The notes: generated from the letters alone by a model not told the origin. Positions 10,700-22,024 are shown, counted from the stretch's first letter. The stretch is DNA of 64,000 nucleotides from Phytophthora hibernalis (GCA_012656075.1 JAAKBF010000259.1:24045-88044); one strand, 5' to 3'. Made by a program: numbers and translations.

Positions 10700-11765
10700 A
10701 GTTATTTACTGAATATTGTGCCACGTGGATTGCTGTTCAGGTACCGATCGAACTTCGACACATTTACACGACGTTCTCACAACACTTCGATTCTACTCAC
10801 TGGTCGACGCGTCAAGAAATAAGCACATCGCTACTTGGCAGCAATGGAGCCTCTGATGCAGATCCCACGGGTTTACGATGCAACTGCCCTTCGCCAGAAC
10901 AGCATTCATACCAATTGGCCCTTTTCGGTGTTTTCTGTTGGTCGACGGGATCTCAAGGCAAAGGCAACAATCCCCGAACCATTCTCTCCAAGATTAGCCA
11001 TCTCTCGCGGTGTCATCGAGTTACCTTTGGATACCCAGTTTCGCTCTTGCCATCAGACAAGCTGGCTGTGCGAGAGATGCAAAGGTTGTCGTCATCTCCT
11101 CAGCGCAAGCAACTCGTCACCCTCCCAATCTTCCAAGCAATGCAAGGAGTTCTCGATTTTGGACTCGCCCACGTGTCCTATGGTGGGGGTTACGGTCCTG
11201 GGCTTCTTCTTTATGCTGAGACGGAGTGAATACCTAGCAACGAGCGGTAATCTTAAAAGTTACGGCCTACGCATCGGCGACATCACCTTTCAACAGTCAA
11301 ACGGTGAAAATGCACAAGAACGTCAAAAAGCAGACATTGCGTGATTCAATTTCGGGGCAGTAAGACGGACCAATTCGGTATCTCCACAACTCGGCGTCTA
11401 CACCGGCCCGAAATGCTTGGTTGTGCCCAGTACGAGCCGCGTGGTATCTACTTCGGCATGCTGAAAAACTCAAGGCCGATCAGAATCCTCCAATTTGTTT
11501 GTTTGACGTCTCGAAAATAATCCACGCAGAAGACGTAACATTTCTGATACGCAAAGGTGCGGCAGCTGTCGGAGCAAGACCATCTGAGTTCAGCACGCAC
11601 TCACTGAGAAGTGGTGGCGCTACAGCTCTCTTCGATGCTGGAGCTGAAGACAATCTCATTCGTCAGCAAGGCCGCTGGTCGGGTGATTGCTTTCAAGTCT
11701 ACACAAGAATAGATGCCCTGCCGTGCTCTCAGGTCGCAGCCAGAATAGTGGGCCCATCGCTGTGA
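10700..11765 (+). pseudogene. Tyrosine recombinase of YR retroelement
   Basis: A core-binding region at 10835-11110 (SYQLALFGVFCW, NPRTILSKISHLS) is followed by the catalytic domain. LRRSEYL near 11215 supplies the first Arg, HSLRSGGATALF near 11600 supplies the His-x-x-Arg pair, and GRWSGDCFQVYTR near 11670 contains the candidate nucleophilic Tyr. Breaks lie near 11160 and 11340. This recombinase replaces the integrase and marks the element as DIRS/Ngaro order rather than an LTR element. Confidence 0.8.
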
Positions 11766-12128
11766 TGATTGCCGATCTGTTTGTTGGGGGCCCGATCTCG
11801 ATCTCGATCGGCTTTAATCGAACTCAACCAGCTATTTGCTGGTTTTCCTCAATTTACATGCGTCGGGAGCACGAAGGAAATCACACCGCGATCTCACGTG
11901 ACTTCGCAATCTATTCTACAAGGAGTGTAAGATAATTATGACACCGTTCCCACATGACGCATGTTCGATAATTCAAACAACCACCCCTTCATCACCTACA
12001 GCACCCTCGCTACGGAATCAGGGGGCATAAACTTTGAGTGTTGCCAATTCACGCACACCGTGTAGGACTGACTCACATGGGCACTGGGATTGTTGTACAA
12101 AACAATTCGTATAATTTATACAAGCTGA
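11766..12128. other. No gene seen
   Basis: This follows the recombinase of copy 1. It contains a short GATCTC-type direct repeat (about 11790-11810) and no coding frame or terminal repeat that I could match elsewhere. Confidence 0.4.
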
Positions 12129-12156
12129 ATGGCGCAGCATATAGAAAACATGTCAA

Positions 12157-12900
12157 ATGCCAGAGCTTATTTTAGCCACTCAAACGATTTTTGTTCGTTG
12201 TGGAGACTGGCCTCCTTCGCTGTGGAGTCTGGCGATAAACATCCAACCACACGTGCCATTGCCTATTGTTGGCGGCGACTACGACTTCATAGAACCTCGA
12301 GAGTGGCCCACAGACGTTGTCCGTATCGACCACAACGTCTTCTCGGCTTCTCGGCCTTATCCAGTAATGGAAGTGCCCCATTATAGCAACGCAACCTGCG
12401 AATGTGAGATACACTGTGCCCCCTATTGACACGCATCTGACAAGTGCGTGCGTCAACGTATAGCACCACCTGTCGACTAGGTGAAGACTGCGGTAATCGA
12501 TTCTAGCAGCACTTTCCTCTAGATCTAGTCGAGTCTCGAGTTGGACTTGGCGTGGTTTCCACCCACTGGATTCTGCAAGGGGCCTTCATTATTGAGTATG
12601 TCGGAAAATCCTGTACGGAATTGAAGCAATCGAGCATGCTGACCGACGATTCCAAGCACAGTTTCGCACTCAAACTAAGTGGGGTGGAGGCTCGACGGTG
12701 TTTGTCAACGCGGTGGGGTGTGGAAATGAAAGCCGATTCATCAACCATTCGTGCCAGCCGAACTGCGCCATGTACAAGTTCAACTGGACATACACGACTC
12801 GCCAAGGGATCTTCGCAATCGACAATATTCCTCCCTCCAAGAGCTAACGTTCTATTACGGTCGTCACAGTCGACAACGGTTCAAATACCAGTGTTCTGCG
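12157..12900 (+). pseudogene. SET-domain (histone-lysine methyltransferase) remnant
   Basis: In three frames the plus strand carries a Cys-rich pre-SET/AWS-like segment (CECEIHCAPY near 12400), then GAFIIEYVGKSC (12581-12616), then ESRFINHSCQPNCAMYKFNW (about 12730-12790), IFAIDNIPPS and LTFYYGRHS. RFINHSCxPNC and the ELTFDYG-like block are signature SET motifs that bind S-adenosylmethionine and the target lysine. At least two frameshifts and a stop make it a pseudogene. SET genes are known to occur in repeat-rich oomycete DNA, so transposon-mediated duplication is plausible but not shown. Confidence 0.8.
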
Positions 12901-13019
12901 CACCTTGGCCAAGCTCTCTGAGTATATGTGCACATATTGCCACCATAGTAAGTTAATACATTTTCATGAGCAATTACTTTGTCGGTCTTGGTCGATACTC
13001 TTGAGAGTAGCAACCCAAC

Positions 13020-13345
13020 GCAGGCAGCAGCTCCATGCTGTTCGTTGGTGGCGCGTCATCCGACTGCACTGTGGCCTACAGCATCACAGTAGTAGTAAAA
13101 ACTCCATGCCGGCCACCCAAGGCAGACAGCAGCTCCATGCTGGCGTCGTCTAAAAGCAGTGCGGCCTACAGCAGAACAACAGTAATGATGCCATTTAAGG
13201 CAATCGGACACGCCATGCTGGTCACCGAAGGCAAGCAGCAGCTCTATGCTCGCTGTCGGCGCCGAGGCGTCCAAACGCACCGTGCCTTCGAGCACCGCAG
13301 CAGTAATGACGCCAGCGAACACGAGCGGAAGCGCCATGCTGGCCC
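13020..13345 (+). repeat. Imperfect tandem repeat, about 100-110 bp unit, about 3 copies
   Basis: Blocks containing CAGCAGCTCCATGCTG recur at about 13024, 13125 and 13231, each followed by GCCTACAGCA..ACAGTA-like sequence and by CGCCATGCTGG blocks (13211, 13332). One frame encodes related SSSML..V...S..TV units. It lies just downstream of the SET remnant and may be its decayed C-terminal repeat region; no function is assigned. Confidence 0.65.
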
Positions 13346-13409
13346 TGCACTGCAGCTTCCACCAATGCGCCACTGGTACACCTGCTTTTCTCAGGTCTAC
13401 CGTTTTTAA

Positions 13410-13673
13410 ACGATTTCTAAATGACAAGTTGAAGCTGGGGGACATACAAAAGCCAAGTGAGAAGTCGCCCCATATTAAGTGATTCGATCTCATTGGCCGA
13501 AAGAGTACCCATGTTTACTTGGGCAGGTAACCCTGACGGTACTTTTACACGACAAACGACCCTTCTTTCGGTGGATAGAGTACCGTAACTCTCTGGAGAA
13601 GTGAATTTCTAAGACTAAGTCCAGTGCAGCAATATACTACGTTCACTTAAACCAGGGTAGTACCGTACATTGC
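13410..13673. other. No gene seen
   Basis: Spacer between the tandem repeat and the Copia 5' LTR. Short GGTAC-containing words recur, but no structured repeat or coding frame was supported. Confidence 0.4.
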
Positions 13674-13878
13674 TGTTGAGCGTAGAGGCAGCTAACCTGC
13701 CTTATAAAAAAACCTGAATGAGAGAATCCTGTCTAAGATGATATGTACCTATCAAAATTAAGTACGAGAGGACATTCAGAACAGATCACAGATGGAGATG
13801 AGATCTGGCTACATAGTGCGATGACGATAGCAGGCAGAGGAATCGATGCCGCCCCGGACGAAGTCCGAGGCGTGCTCA
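13674..13878 (+). repeat. Copia 5' LTR
   Basis: Begins TGTTGAGCGTAGAGG and ends GTGCTCA. It matches 18581-18788 over its full length with a few substitutions and small indels (CTAACCTGCC versus CTAACTGCC; an extra TTT in the 3' copy). The shared sequence continues three more bases (CTT) and then diverges. Confidence 0.88.
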
Positions 13879-13924
13879 CTTAATTGTTTTAAAATTGTTT
13901 TGCAAAAACAAATCGAGTGAGAGC

Positions 13925-15160
13925 GTGGTCGACAAGCTGTCTTTTCACGGGAACAAGAATTTGTTCGCCGCATACAAGGACAAGTTTCAAGGCCCATCTG
14001 ATCGCATTGGGCGATGCGCCAGTCGTGAACGAGTTACAAGCGAAGCGTCGCGCTCCAAACGCACTCTATGAGGATGCGCTTATATAAGTGCCAGTCCTAG
14101 AGGAACCAGGACCAGACGCGTCAGCCGACGAGAAGGCGAACTATGGGCTGCAAGTTTCTTTTGTCAACCAGCAGTCGTCGCATATTAAGGATCTCTTCAA
14201 CCTAACCCTCCCATCGGGCTATGCGGACGAAAAGTTGCTGCAGAAGCCGGTGCACAAGATATGGAGGGCGATTGAGAAACAGTATGGACTCAACACCGCG
14301 TCAGGAGTTGCGGAGCTAGTGAGAAAATTCGATGATCGTTGCTTCTGATTTCAAGAGCATCACTCACCTGTTTCGGCAACTTAAAGCCGCGAGTGATCAG
14401 GTAAACAGGAACAGCGCCGAGGCGTTAAAAATTGACCTGATCTCGCAACAGATGATGCTGATCAAAGTGCTGTCGAATCTTCCGGGACACTTTTGGGGAT
14501 CTGCGATGGTGTTTACGCCGGAGGAGTTTACGTTGGAAAAGTTGAATCCAAACTCTGCGCAATCTTTGGGAACAAGAGCAAGGTGCAAATCAAGGTCTTG
14601 TCGCGCATGGCATCTGTGAACCATGTTGACACCAAGACGCTCAAGGCTGCAAAGTCCATGGGATCGGACCTTGGGAAGAGGAAGGCCACATCCCAGGCAG
14701 ACATCGTGGAGAATATAAATCCTGCCATGTCGTGCTTCTATTGAGCTGGAGCCCACAACGATATTAGCGGTGGGCCCCACCTCAAGCACCAATGTGAAAA
14801 GCGCAAACAGGACATTGAGCTGAAAGTCTTCCGGTGCGACATCTGGACGTACCCTCGTGCAGTCAAGAAAGCGCGACGTGACCCAGAACGGACACCGAAG
14901 ATGACGGGTAAGGGAAAGCGCAAAGCGAGTTCCAAGCGAAAGCTTGTGTCAACAGAGGACTGTCTGCCCAAGGCCTGTCTGCCCAAGGAGGTGTCAGTTG
15001 ATGCGTGCAGCGCTGAGAAATCGACGGAAGTTGAGAGTCCAACTACTTCGATCAGCCTACCTAGTGGAATGCAGTTCCCTCCAACGTCTGGGCGCGACAT
15101 GACTTTCTTCGACGCGGAAGAGACGGATGATCCTATCGTAAGTGCTCGACATTAGCGTCA
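13925..15160 (+). pseudogene. Copia Gag region
   Basis: Frames at 14088-14348, 14332-14619, 14493-14744 and 14901-15155 together form a decayed gag. The first has SYADEK-like helices and KIWRAIEKQYG, the second LRQ/LIKVLSNLPGHFWGSAM. A degenerate zinc knuckle (CFY..GAHND, then HLKHQC) lies near 14735-14800, just before a basic KGKRKASSKRK segment. Four or more frame breaks exclude function. Confidence 0.65.
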
Positions 15161-15249
15161 ACGATGGACGTGTCAATGAATCGGAAGCTGATGGATCGCC
15201 CATGTAATCGGGCAAACAGTCGATTGCTGGCGAAATCGGTCTTCAGAAG

Positions 15250-15741
15250 ATGCGTCTGGATGAAAAGGTACAGTCGTTGTATCCTTGTTTGCTTGATGAG
15301 GGAACATGTGTAAACAATAACTCGTGGGTGCTGGATTCAGGCTGCGGATTCGGTCTAACCGGCGAAACGTCGACATTCGTCGAGATGGGACCCGACACAG
15401 GATACATGTTTATGTTTGGACAAGGGTCTAAGCATTCAAATACACACATTGACACAGTGAAATTGTATTTACAAGGTCCGAAAGGAATTCGACCGTTTCC
15501 TTTTGAGAATATTGCATTTGTACCTAACTCAACGTCAAATATTCTTAGTGAATATTGGCTACAGAGAAGTGGGTATGAGATAATTGGATCACAAACGGGT
15601 GACTTCAAATTTGTCTTCTGGGACAACGAGTTAGGATTTGTGGCTAGAGCTATAATGGAGCATACTATGTACAACACAAAACTGTCAAAGAGCGACAAGT
15701 ATTATGCAATGCGGTCAAATCACAGCCCTGTAAACCACTAG
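15250..15741 (+). pseudogene. Copia aspartic protease region
   Basis: A 163-codon frame. Residues 27-36 read WVLDSGCGFG, the D-S-G catalytic motif of a Copia protease, followed by FIENIAFVPNS-like sequence and NILSEYWLQRSGYEI. The protease cleaves the polyprotein. The catalytic triad is present here, but the frame is cut off from gag upstream and integrase downstream. Confidence 0.75.
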
Positions 15742-15825
15742 TACCACGAAGAGTTGGAAAACTTAAGAGCACATTGCAGGAGTGGCACGTAAACTTGGCC
15801 ATCTCAAAAAGACGAAATAATTGCA

Positions 15826-16790
15826 ATGCTGAGTCGAAGAATAGTAGCTGGAATGCCCATACTACCAGCATCTGAATTACGAAAGGTACCGTTCGTTTGC
15901 ACGACTTGTGCAGAAATGAAGAAACGGAGAATGTCTTATCGTAATATTAATGGGGCAAGAGATACACAGTCCATCAGTACCATTCGCATGGACACAAATG
16001 GACCCATGAAATCTATGGGAGTATATCGGACTGTTGGTACGATTCAGTACTTCCTGAGTATTATTGATGACAACACAACGTGGCGGTGGGCATATGTTCT
16101 ACGCAACAAAAAGGAGGTATTTGAGAAAGTCAAAGAGTTGCTTCTACAGTTGGAACATGATGAAAAGTTCACAATTCGAAGAATTCGGTCCGATGGAGGC
16201 CCTGAATTTGTCAATGCAGCATTCAAAAACTTCTGTAAAGGAAAAGGTATTGTCTTTCAGACATTTAATACATACAGTCCGGAAGAAGATGGAGCGGCAG
16301 AACGAGACCATCAGAGCAAACTTGACAGAGTTCGATGTGCGTTAAAAGACGCTGATATGTCACACAGATGGTGGCCTGAAGCTCTCATGTACATGACCTA
16401 CGTACAGAATCGTACACCTATGAGCCGTTTAGGAAACAAGACACCATACGAAAAGGTATATGGGTCACCTCCAAACGTGAGTAAACTGCCGATTTGGGGA
16501 TCAGTGTGATTTGCACATGTTCCACAAGCTCTTAGAAAGGACAAGAAACTATCAGCTAGAGCCATTAAATGTCGGTTTCTCGGTATATCAGAAGATACGA
16601 AAGGTTACAGACTATTGGATGTCTATAATAACAGACACATCATCTCAAGAGATGTGCTGTTTGACACCACCAATAAACCCAATCTGGTTCAGCGGGCTTT
16701 TGGAAACAATGAGCCTGATCTCACAACTGAATTTGCCGCAGGAGAGACATCCGCAGCAAAAGAGCGAAATCAACTGCCGATGGGATAATT
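15826..16790 (+). pseudogene. Copia integrase (DDE) domain
   Basis: The open frame 15826-16509 (227 codons) contains a CTTC half zinc motif, RMDTNGPM (first Asp), SIIDDNTTW, RSDGGPEF (second Asp) and GAAERDHQ (Glu; the usual Asn before Gly is Asp). MTYVQNRTPMSRLGNKTPYE is the typical following block. A stop at 16507-16509 precedes the C-terminal part, which continues to about 16790. The enzyme inserts cDNA into the genome. Confidence 0.85.
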
Positions 16791-17009
16791 GAAGCAGTGG
16801 GAGTTGAATCACCTGCTAGTCAGACTACTGAAGCAGTCAGAGCTGACGCACCTTCTACGGAACCTACTACAGTAGCAAGGGGTAACCGTAAACGCCGACG
16901 TGCGGGACTCGTGGAGGCACAATCTCACCCTGAACCACTTCCACGTCGTGAAACGAAAAACCAAATGAATATCTGGATTATCAGTGTTACCAGGGAATTC
17001 TAGATAAGA

Positions 17010-17900
17010 ACATTGCAATAGATATACTGGAGCACAAAGCGCCTACTCCACGAACACTTAAAGAAGCTTTGAGTGGACCTCATAGTGAGAAATGGAAACA
17101 GGCTCTAGAATTAGAGTACGACTCCTTGATTAAAATAGAACATGGAGGCTTGTTCCTCTGCCACCGGGAAGAAAAGCTTTGCCAAGCCATTGGGTACTGG
17201 TAGTACAATATAACGCCGACGGTAAGGTCGAGCGATTCAAAGCACGGCTCGTTGCGCAAGGTAACCACCAAGAATTTGGGATTGACTGTGATGATGTATA
17301 CGCACCAGTGGCACGATTCGAGTCGCTACGTTTAGTATTAGCAATCGGGACCATATTGGACTGTCATATCCATCAAATGGATGTCCATACAGCGTTCCTA
17401 AATGGAACCATGGTAGGACAACAAAGGCTTTACATGAGCCAAAATCAAGGTTTTAGAAAGCGAGGCCAAGAACATTTGGTCTGTGAACTTCTGATAAGCA
17501 TCTACGGCCTTAAACAAGCCCCACGATTCTGGTAACGAGTACTCCATATGTTTTTGATGTCAGTGGGTTTTGAACGATGTCATACAGAATTTTGTATCTA
17601 CGTGCAAAAAGTGGGAGAAGAATGGCTCATAGTCGTGGTATAGGTTGACGATCTAACAATAATGTCGCGTGACATTAGCCTAGTCAACAGGCTAAAAGCC
17701 AAACTATCAAAATGAAGGATGCAGGTGATATTCACTATATCCTCAAAATGGAGGTGCAGCGAAATAGAGATCGGCGTGTGATGACAATCTCACAGCGCAA
17801 ATACATTGCTGAACTGATCACAAAGTACAACATGGTCAACAGCTCACCTCTGATGACACCACAAGTACCTGGCCTCACATTAGAGCCATAAACAAAGTTA
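17010..17900 (+). pseudogene. Copia reverse transcriptase, catalytic Tyr codon is TAG
   Basis: The frame 17179-17535 reads KARLVAQGNHQEFGIDCDD, VYAPVARFESLRLVLAIG, HQMDVHTAFLNG and ISIYGLKQAP, classic Copia RT blocks with the first catalytic Asp. After a stop at 17533-17535 the catalytic YVDDL box appears with its Tyr as TAG (17641-17643) followed by VDDLTIMS. Multiple stops follow. Confidence 0.85.
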
Positions 17901-18560
17901 AGTGCAGAACAGATTGCTGCACAGCCTTTTGATTACAGAGGCATAGTTGGTTCACTCCAATATTTAGTCCGAGTGACACGTCCGTACATCAATCGCACAC
18001 ACTGGGATGCTGCAAGATGTGTACTAAAATACTTGAAAGGGACGTCGACGTACGGGCTATTACTCGATGGGAAAATGAGTGACGTGACTTACGAAGTGTA
18101 AACAGACGCGAGCTTCGCGTGTCTACCAAAAGAACGCAAATCAGTTACCGGGTATGTGATTAAGATAGCCGGGGCCAGTGTGTCATGGTGCAGTAGCAAA
18201 CAGGAAGGGTATCACTCTCTACTGCTGAAGCAGAACTCATTGCACTAAGTGAAGGAGCCAAATAAAGTGAATGGATGTGGCATCTGCTAGGCGAAATGGG
18301 ATTTCCGCAAACGGTACCAGTATAAGTATGGTGCGATAGTAACGCAGCCATCAGCATTGTGAAGAACCCATGAAATCATAAAGCGTACAAGCACATTGAG
18401 ATACGTTTTCTATTTACATGGGACCTCGTTGAAATGGGACGTCTCAAAATAGAAGACTGTGTAACAACAGAGATGACAGCAGATATTCTCAAAAAGTCTC
18501 TGCCAACCAAACAGTTCCTAAAGCTAAGAGAGAAACTAGGAGTTCACGATTTGAAGTTGT
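17900..18560 (+). pseudogene. Copia RNase H region and 3' spacer
   Basis: Copia RNase H fragments are visible across frames: SLQYLVRVTRPYI, GMLQDVY, TDASFA-like sequence near 18108, KSVTGYVI-like near 18150, and the SKKQ..VSLSTAEAE-like stretch near 18200-18240. All frames carry stops. The segment ends just before the 3' LTR. Confidence 0.7.
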
Positions 18561-18580
18561 CCCCTGGTACTTAGTGGTAG

Positions 18581-18788
18581 TGTTGAGCGTAGAGGCAGCT
18601 AACTGCCTTATATAGAAAACCTGAACGAGAGAATCCTGTCTAAGATGATATGTTTTACCTATCAAAATTAAGTACGAGAGGACATTCAGAACAGATCACA
18701 GATGGAGATGAGATCTGGCTACATAGTGCGATGATGATAGCAGGTAGAGGAATCGATGCCGCCCCAGACGAAGTCCGAGGCGTGCTCA
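18581..18788 (+). repeat. Copia 3' LTR
   Basis: The 208-bp match to 13674-13878. Divergence between the two LTRs is only a handful of bases plus small indels, so insertion may be fairly recent despite the broken coding region; a precise count was not made. Confidence 0.88.
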
Positions 18789-18791
18789 CTT

Positions 18792-19486
18792 CCTCTTTGC
18801 CTCAGACTGAGCACAACGTCTAGAGTACGGCAATTAGGAATAAGAGTCAATACACGTAGCGAGCTATCTACTGTCTTGTGCGATTTAAAAAAGTTAACGA
18901 AAAGTAAATGGCTTCAATTGGGTAATTCTTTGAGAGCAAGTGACTCGACAAACCGGCATATTCACAAATATGAAGGGTCGTTCCATGCGAGTTTTCCGCA
19001 CGGATGGCTCATACAAGCGCCAAGTGAAGCAAACAAATAATTTACAACAATCCGTAAAGAACAGGTGTAACCACTCCCGATTTTCGAAAAAATGGATTAA
19101 AACACCCCTAAAACCCCAAAAATTCACTTTAGAAACGAAAGTTGGCTGTCAGCCCTTGAGGCTGAGAGAATTGCACATGTTTCAATTATGTCATAAGGGT
19201 CTGTTGGAAACCTGTAATTACTAGTTTTAACCCCCATGCGCGAGACGTTGTATTAGACACGTTTCTGCAAATGATTATGCTGTATTAAACATGTAAAGAG
19301 CATTTAGACGTTTTTTGTATCGAGCTATACTAACTTGGAGTCAACGAGGGCTAGGCATGCATCCCCCATCGTATCTTCGCATCCGAGCATATCTGTGCAG
19401 ATATTGATTTTCGTATTTCAGGAATATCGGAAGACACACGCAGTTGATGGGTGCAGGACTCATCATCGTTAGGGATTGCAGGTTCT
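18792..19486. other. No gene recognised
   Basis: Plus- and minus-strand frames of 77-94 codons overlap one another (18756-19224) with no recognisable motif. AT-rich sequence precedes the piggyBac-like region. Confidence 0.35.
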
Positions 19487-20221
19487 TTTGGGCGCCACTC
19501 ATTTCTCTCTCATTTCACAATTCGCCGGCAAGCACGCAGATCTCACAAACGCAATACAAATGGCATTCTAAGCACGATGGAAAGCGCTAAAGACACTCGG
19601 GTCGCAGTCGAAGAGGCCGACCGGTCTCTTAAACGACCACACGTACTTCAAACCGTGCAAGCCGAGGAAGGATGTGCGAAACGACGACTACTTCGATCGC
19701 GCAGAAGCGCTCATGCGGTACCTGGACCGCCTAGACCTCGGTAAGTTTGGCCGCTTAGGATGTTGCTAGTAAGTATCTAACGAGCTGTACGGATGCATTC
19801 GCATAGCAAACGGTGCCCGAGAAAGCCAAGAGACGCGAGACGTATTCACGGGAGCGTTGATGCGCTAAACCATGCGGCCAGCAAAGACTCAACACCGGCG
19901 AGAGCTGCCAACGCAAGCGGGGTATCACGAAGCGAGGGCACATGGATATCGGGTCCAGGAGCGAGTACTGAAGGGGCAAAATCAAATGAAGGTGGCCAAG
20001 AAGTTATTGGAGCCTTGGGGTGGCATAGAAATGTTACCAAATCAAACCGTATCGTGTATTGTACAGTTCGCCTGAAACCTGAGCAACGCAACCGATCCAT
20101 CATCCCTGCATCTCTGATCCCCACTTCCCCGCACGTGATGGACGACGAAACTGCTGCGTCAAGCGCTTCCTCTGACATCTCAACCCCACACGCAACCAGT
20201 CATCCCGGTGCGTATTCATGA
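19487..20221 (+). pseudogene. piggyBac-type transposase, N-terminal domain
   Basis: One plus-strand frame in 19560-19745 reads ARWKALKTLGSQSKRPTGLL, NDHTYFKPCKPRKDV and ALMRYLDRLDL, the N-terminal domain I associate with oomycete piggyBac transposases. It ends at a GTAAGT donor-like site (19740), with an AG acceptor near 19806, suggesting an intron. Downstream, basic sequence (HGYRVQERVLKGQNQMK) leads into a Ser-rich stretch ending at 20221. The catalytic core then follows in inverted orientation. Confidence 0.55.
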
Positions 20222-20280
20222 TGCACAAGATGCAGCTCTCCATACACTAATCACCAGTTTTTTTAATGTTTTCTGTACAG

Positions 20281-20940
20281 AAGATAAAGCGCCAACGAGT
20301 GTAGAACTTCATAGTCATCGACTGCATCGCTAGAACTACGTATTGAATCTGTCCGTGACTATAAGGCGGAAATCAGGAGGCCCCGTAGCACCGAACACGA
20401 GCTGAAGATTCCGCACCACGGCTGCCGGGCCAGACTTCGCATCGGGGACAGTGTTATCTGCTTCCATCTGGCGCTTTCCACAGTAGACTTCGGAGCTGTA
20501 TCGCACATAATAAGAAAGTACACATTGATATTAGACACGATAAGACAACTTTAGAGCCAAAAAAACAGAGCGCACCCAAAGGCACGCTCTTCCTTACCGA
20601 ATAGAATACGCTGTCTCTGAACAGCATATCATGAAACGTTAAGTTCACAAGTGGGGGCTTGTCCTTCATGTAGACTCTCATACGGTTGAACGTTGACCGC
20701 GAAGGAAGCATCGCCTCATCAAATGCCATGACTCGGGGGTATAGTTGGCCTGGAATGTATCCTCACAGAATACATTTAGAAAATCCGCATTGGTTTCTTG
20801 GTCCGCCTCTACATGGATGGCATCATTATTCTCGGTATCCTCGCTGTCCGACACCACATATTCACTGCACGAACTGTCCGCGTTGTCAGCGACTTCAAGC
20901 TCAACGTTGAGGTTTCATCACGAAGAAGGGTCCAGACTAT
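20281..20940 (-). pseudogene. piggyBac-type transposase catalytic segment, inverted
   Basis: Minus-strand frames read AFDEAMLPSRSTFNRMRVYM (from 20729), then VYMKDKPPLVNL, DAKSGPAAVVRNLQLVFGA (about 20455-20400) and RLIVTDRFNT (about 20370-20340). These are the DDE blocks of piggyBac transposases: the Asp of AFDEAM and the Asp of VTDR are catalytic. An acidic linker (VVSDSEDTENND) precedes them. The orientation is opposite to both neighbouring parts of the same protein. Confidence 0.75.
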
Positions 20941-21480
20941 CATGATGAACAGACAAGGTCTGTTTTGAATTCAGATTCTCTTCAATTGACTCGACGCTAC
21001 ATGAAATACTACAAGTCGCTATTTCTGGGGCTTATTGATCTCGTTATCATCAATGCGTTTATCCTCTACACCTACAGTACCGCCGCACAGTGGATGACAA
21101 GATCAAAATGTCGCACGTGCAGATTCTAAAGCGGCTCCATTTTGAGCTGCCGAGGCTTGTCGGAGCCCTTTAAAACGGAGCAAACTTTGCAAGCGCGCTA
21201 TGGGCGCTTCCTAGTCGCCTCAGCGTTGCCTTTACACACTCGTCAGTATGCACTTGATAGCAGCCTGGCGTTGCTTAGCTGCATGCCACGATTGCGCAGC
21301 ATTTCGACCCAGTCTTGGAGGGAGACAACGTTCTACTGCGCGGAATGCAAGCTGAAGACCGCGTCAAAAGACGCCGATGCCGCGTGGGTGTTCCTGTGTA
21401 ACAAAATCAAGCACACGGCCAGGGTGATACAGCGACGTGTTTTGATATCTGGCACAAACACTGGAATAATGGTACCTTGA
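20900..21480 (+). pseudogene. piggyBac-type transposase, C-terminal part
   Basis: Plus-strand frames read MKYYKSLFLGLIDLVIINAF (20999-21060), KMSHVQILKRLHFEL (about 21105-21150) and TTFYCAECKLK, then FLCNKIKHT and IWHKHWNNGTL. This is the tail of piggyBac transposases, including the Cys-rich C-terminal finger. Several frameshifts are present. The Asp-containing block that should link core and tail is missing or too decayed to see. Confidence 0.7.
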
Positions 21481-22024
21481 TTCTGAAAGCCGCCGCCAAG
21501 GAGCGAGGTACCGCGCACGAAAGCCATCGAGACGAGGAGCTGACACTGGCACTGGCACGGAGGCTGCATCACAGTCGTCGAGTGAGTCTGAAAGTAAGGA
21601 CGGGCGTAGCTAGCAGCATGTGCGTGCACGCAGGCGAGCGCAACGCACTCCAACGTACATGCACGTGCAATTTTGAACCTGGCTACAATTTAAACATGCA
21701 CTACGAAGACTTAGCATCCGAATAAAAGCGCGAGCACTAGATGATGGTAATGGCGCTAACACTAACGGCAGCTGCGTGGGGTCGCAGTCCGAATAAGACT
21801 GCGAGGTGGTCGGTTGCTCCGGCTGCCCCAACCAGAGCTTGTGCGTGTCGAGCACGTCTCGTCAGACGGACCCTGCTGTGTTCGGCGTGAAGCAGCGTCA
21901 GGTGGACGTCGAGCACAAGCTGCTGTGCTCTCTGGTAAGGGCGGCGTAGACAGGTTGACGGTGACATGTCAGACCTCCTTCGCGCTTGCCAGCCATTTCA
22001 TTCAGATGGGCTGCTAGACGTACC
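21481..22024. other. No gene recognised
   Basis: GC-rich mixed frames with no family signal. The immediate downstream frame of the piggyBac tail (AKERGTAHESHRDEEL) may be the last residues of that protein. Confidence 0.35.

Larger units (their letters stand above)
6654..11765 (+). mobile_element. YR (Ngaro/DIRS-like) retrotransposon, copy 1, decayed
   Basis: Plus-strand order is gag-like frames (6654-8344), a Cys/His motif (about 8650-8765), reverse transcriptase (9115-10040), RNase H (10180-10690) and a tyrosine recombinase (10700-11765) in place of a DDE integrase. The second copy at 51189-57175 has the same order and the same motifs with diverged residues. Many frameshifts and stops are present. 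Split direct repeats like those of copy 2 were not found here, so the ends are uncertain and the coordinates cover coding parts only. Confidence 0.8.
13674..18788 (+). mobile_element. Ty1/Copia LTR retrotransposon, both LTRs present, coding decayed
   Basis: Two direct repeats of 205 and 208 bp (13674-13878 and 18581-18788), beginning TGTTGAGCGTAG and ending CGTGCTCA, flank a gag-protease-integrase-RT-RNase H series. Integrase preceding RT is the Copia order. Nearly every domain carries stops, including one at the RT catalytic Tyr. I see no 5-bp target duplication (ATTGC left, CTTCC right), so a terminus may be mis-set or rearranged. Confidence 0.88.

Noticed and set aside
13495..13673. Recurring AGAGTACC/GGTAC words suggesting an inverted-repeat element
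   Set aside because: Matches are too short and irregular to define ends.
19664..19700. RRLLR sequence resembling an RXLR motif
   Set aside because: No signal peptide or EER; it lies in an off-frame translation of the piggyBac N-terminal domain.
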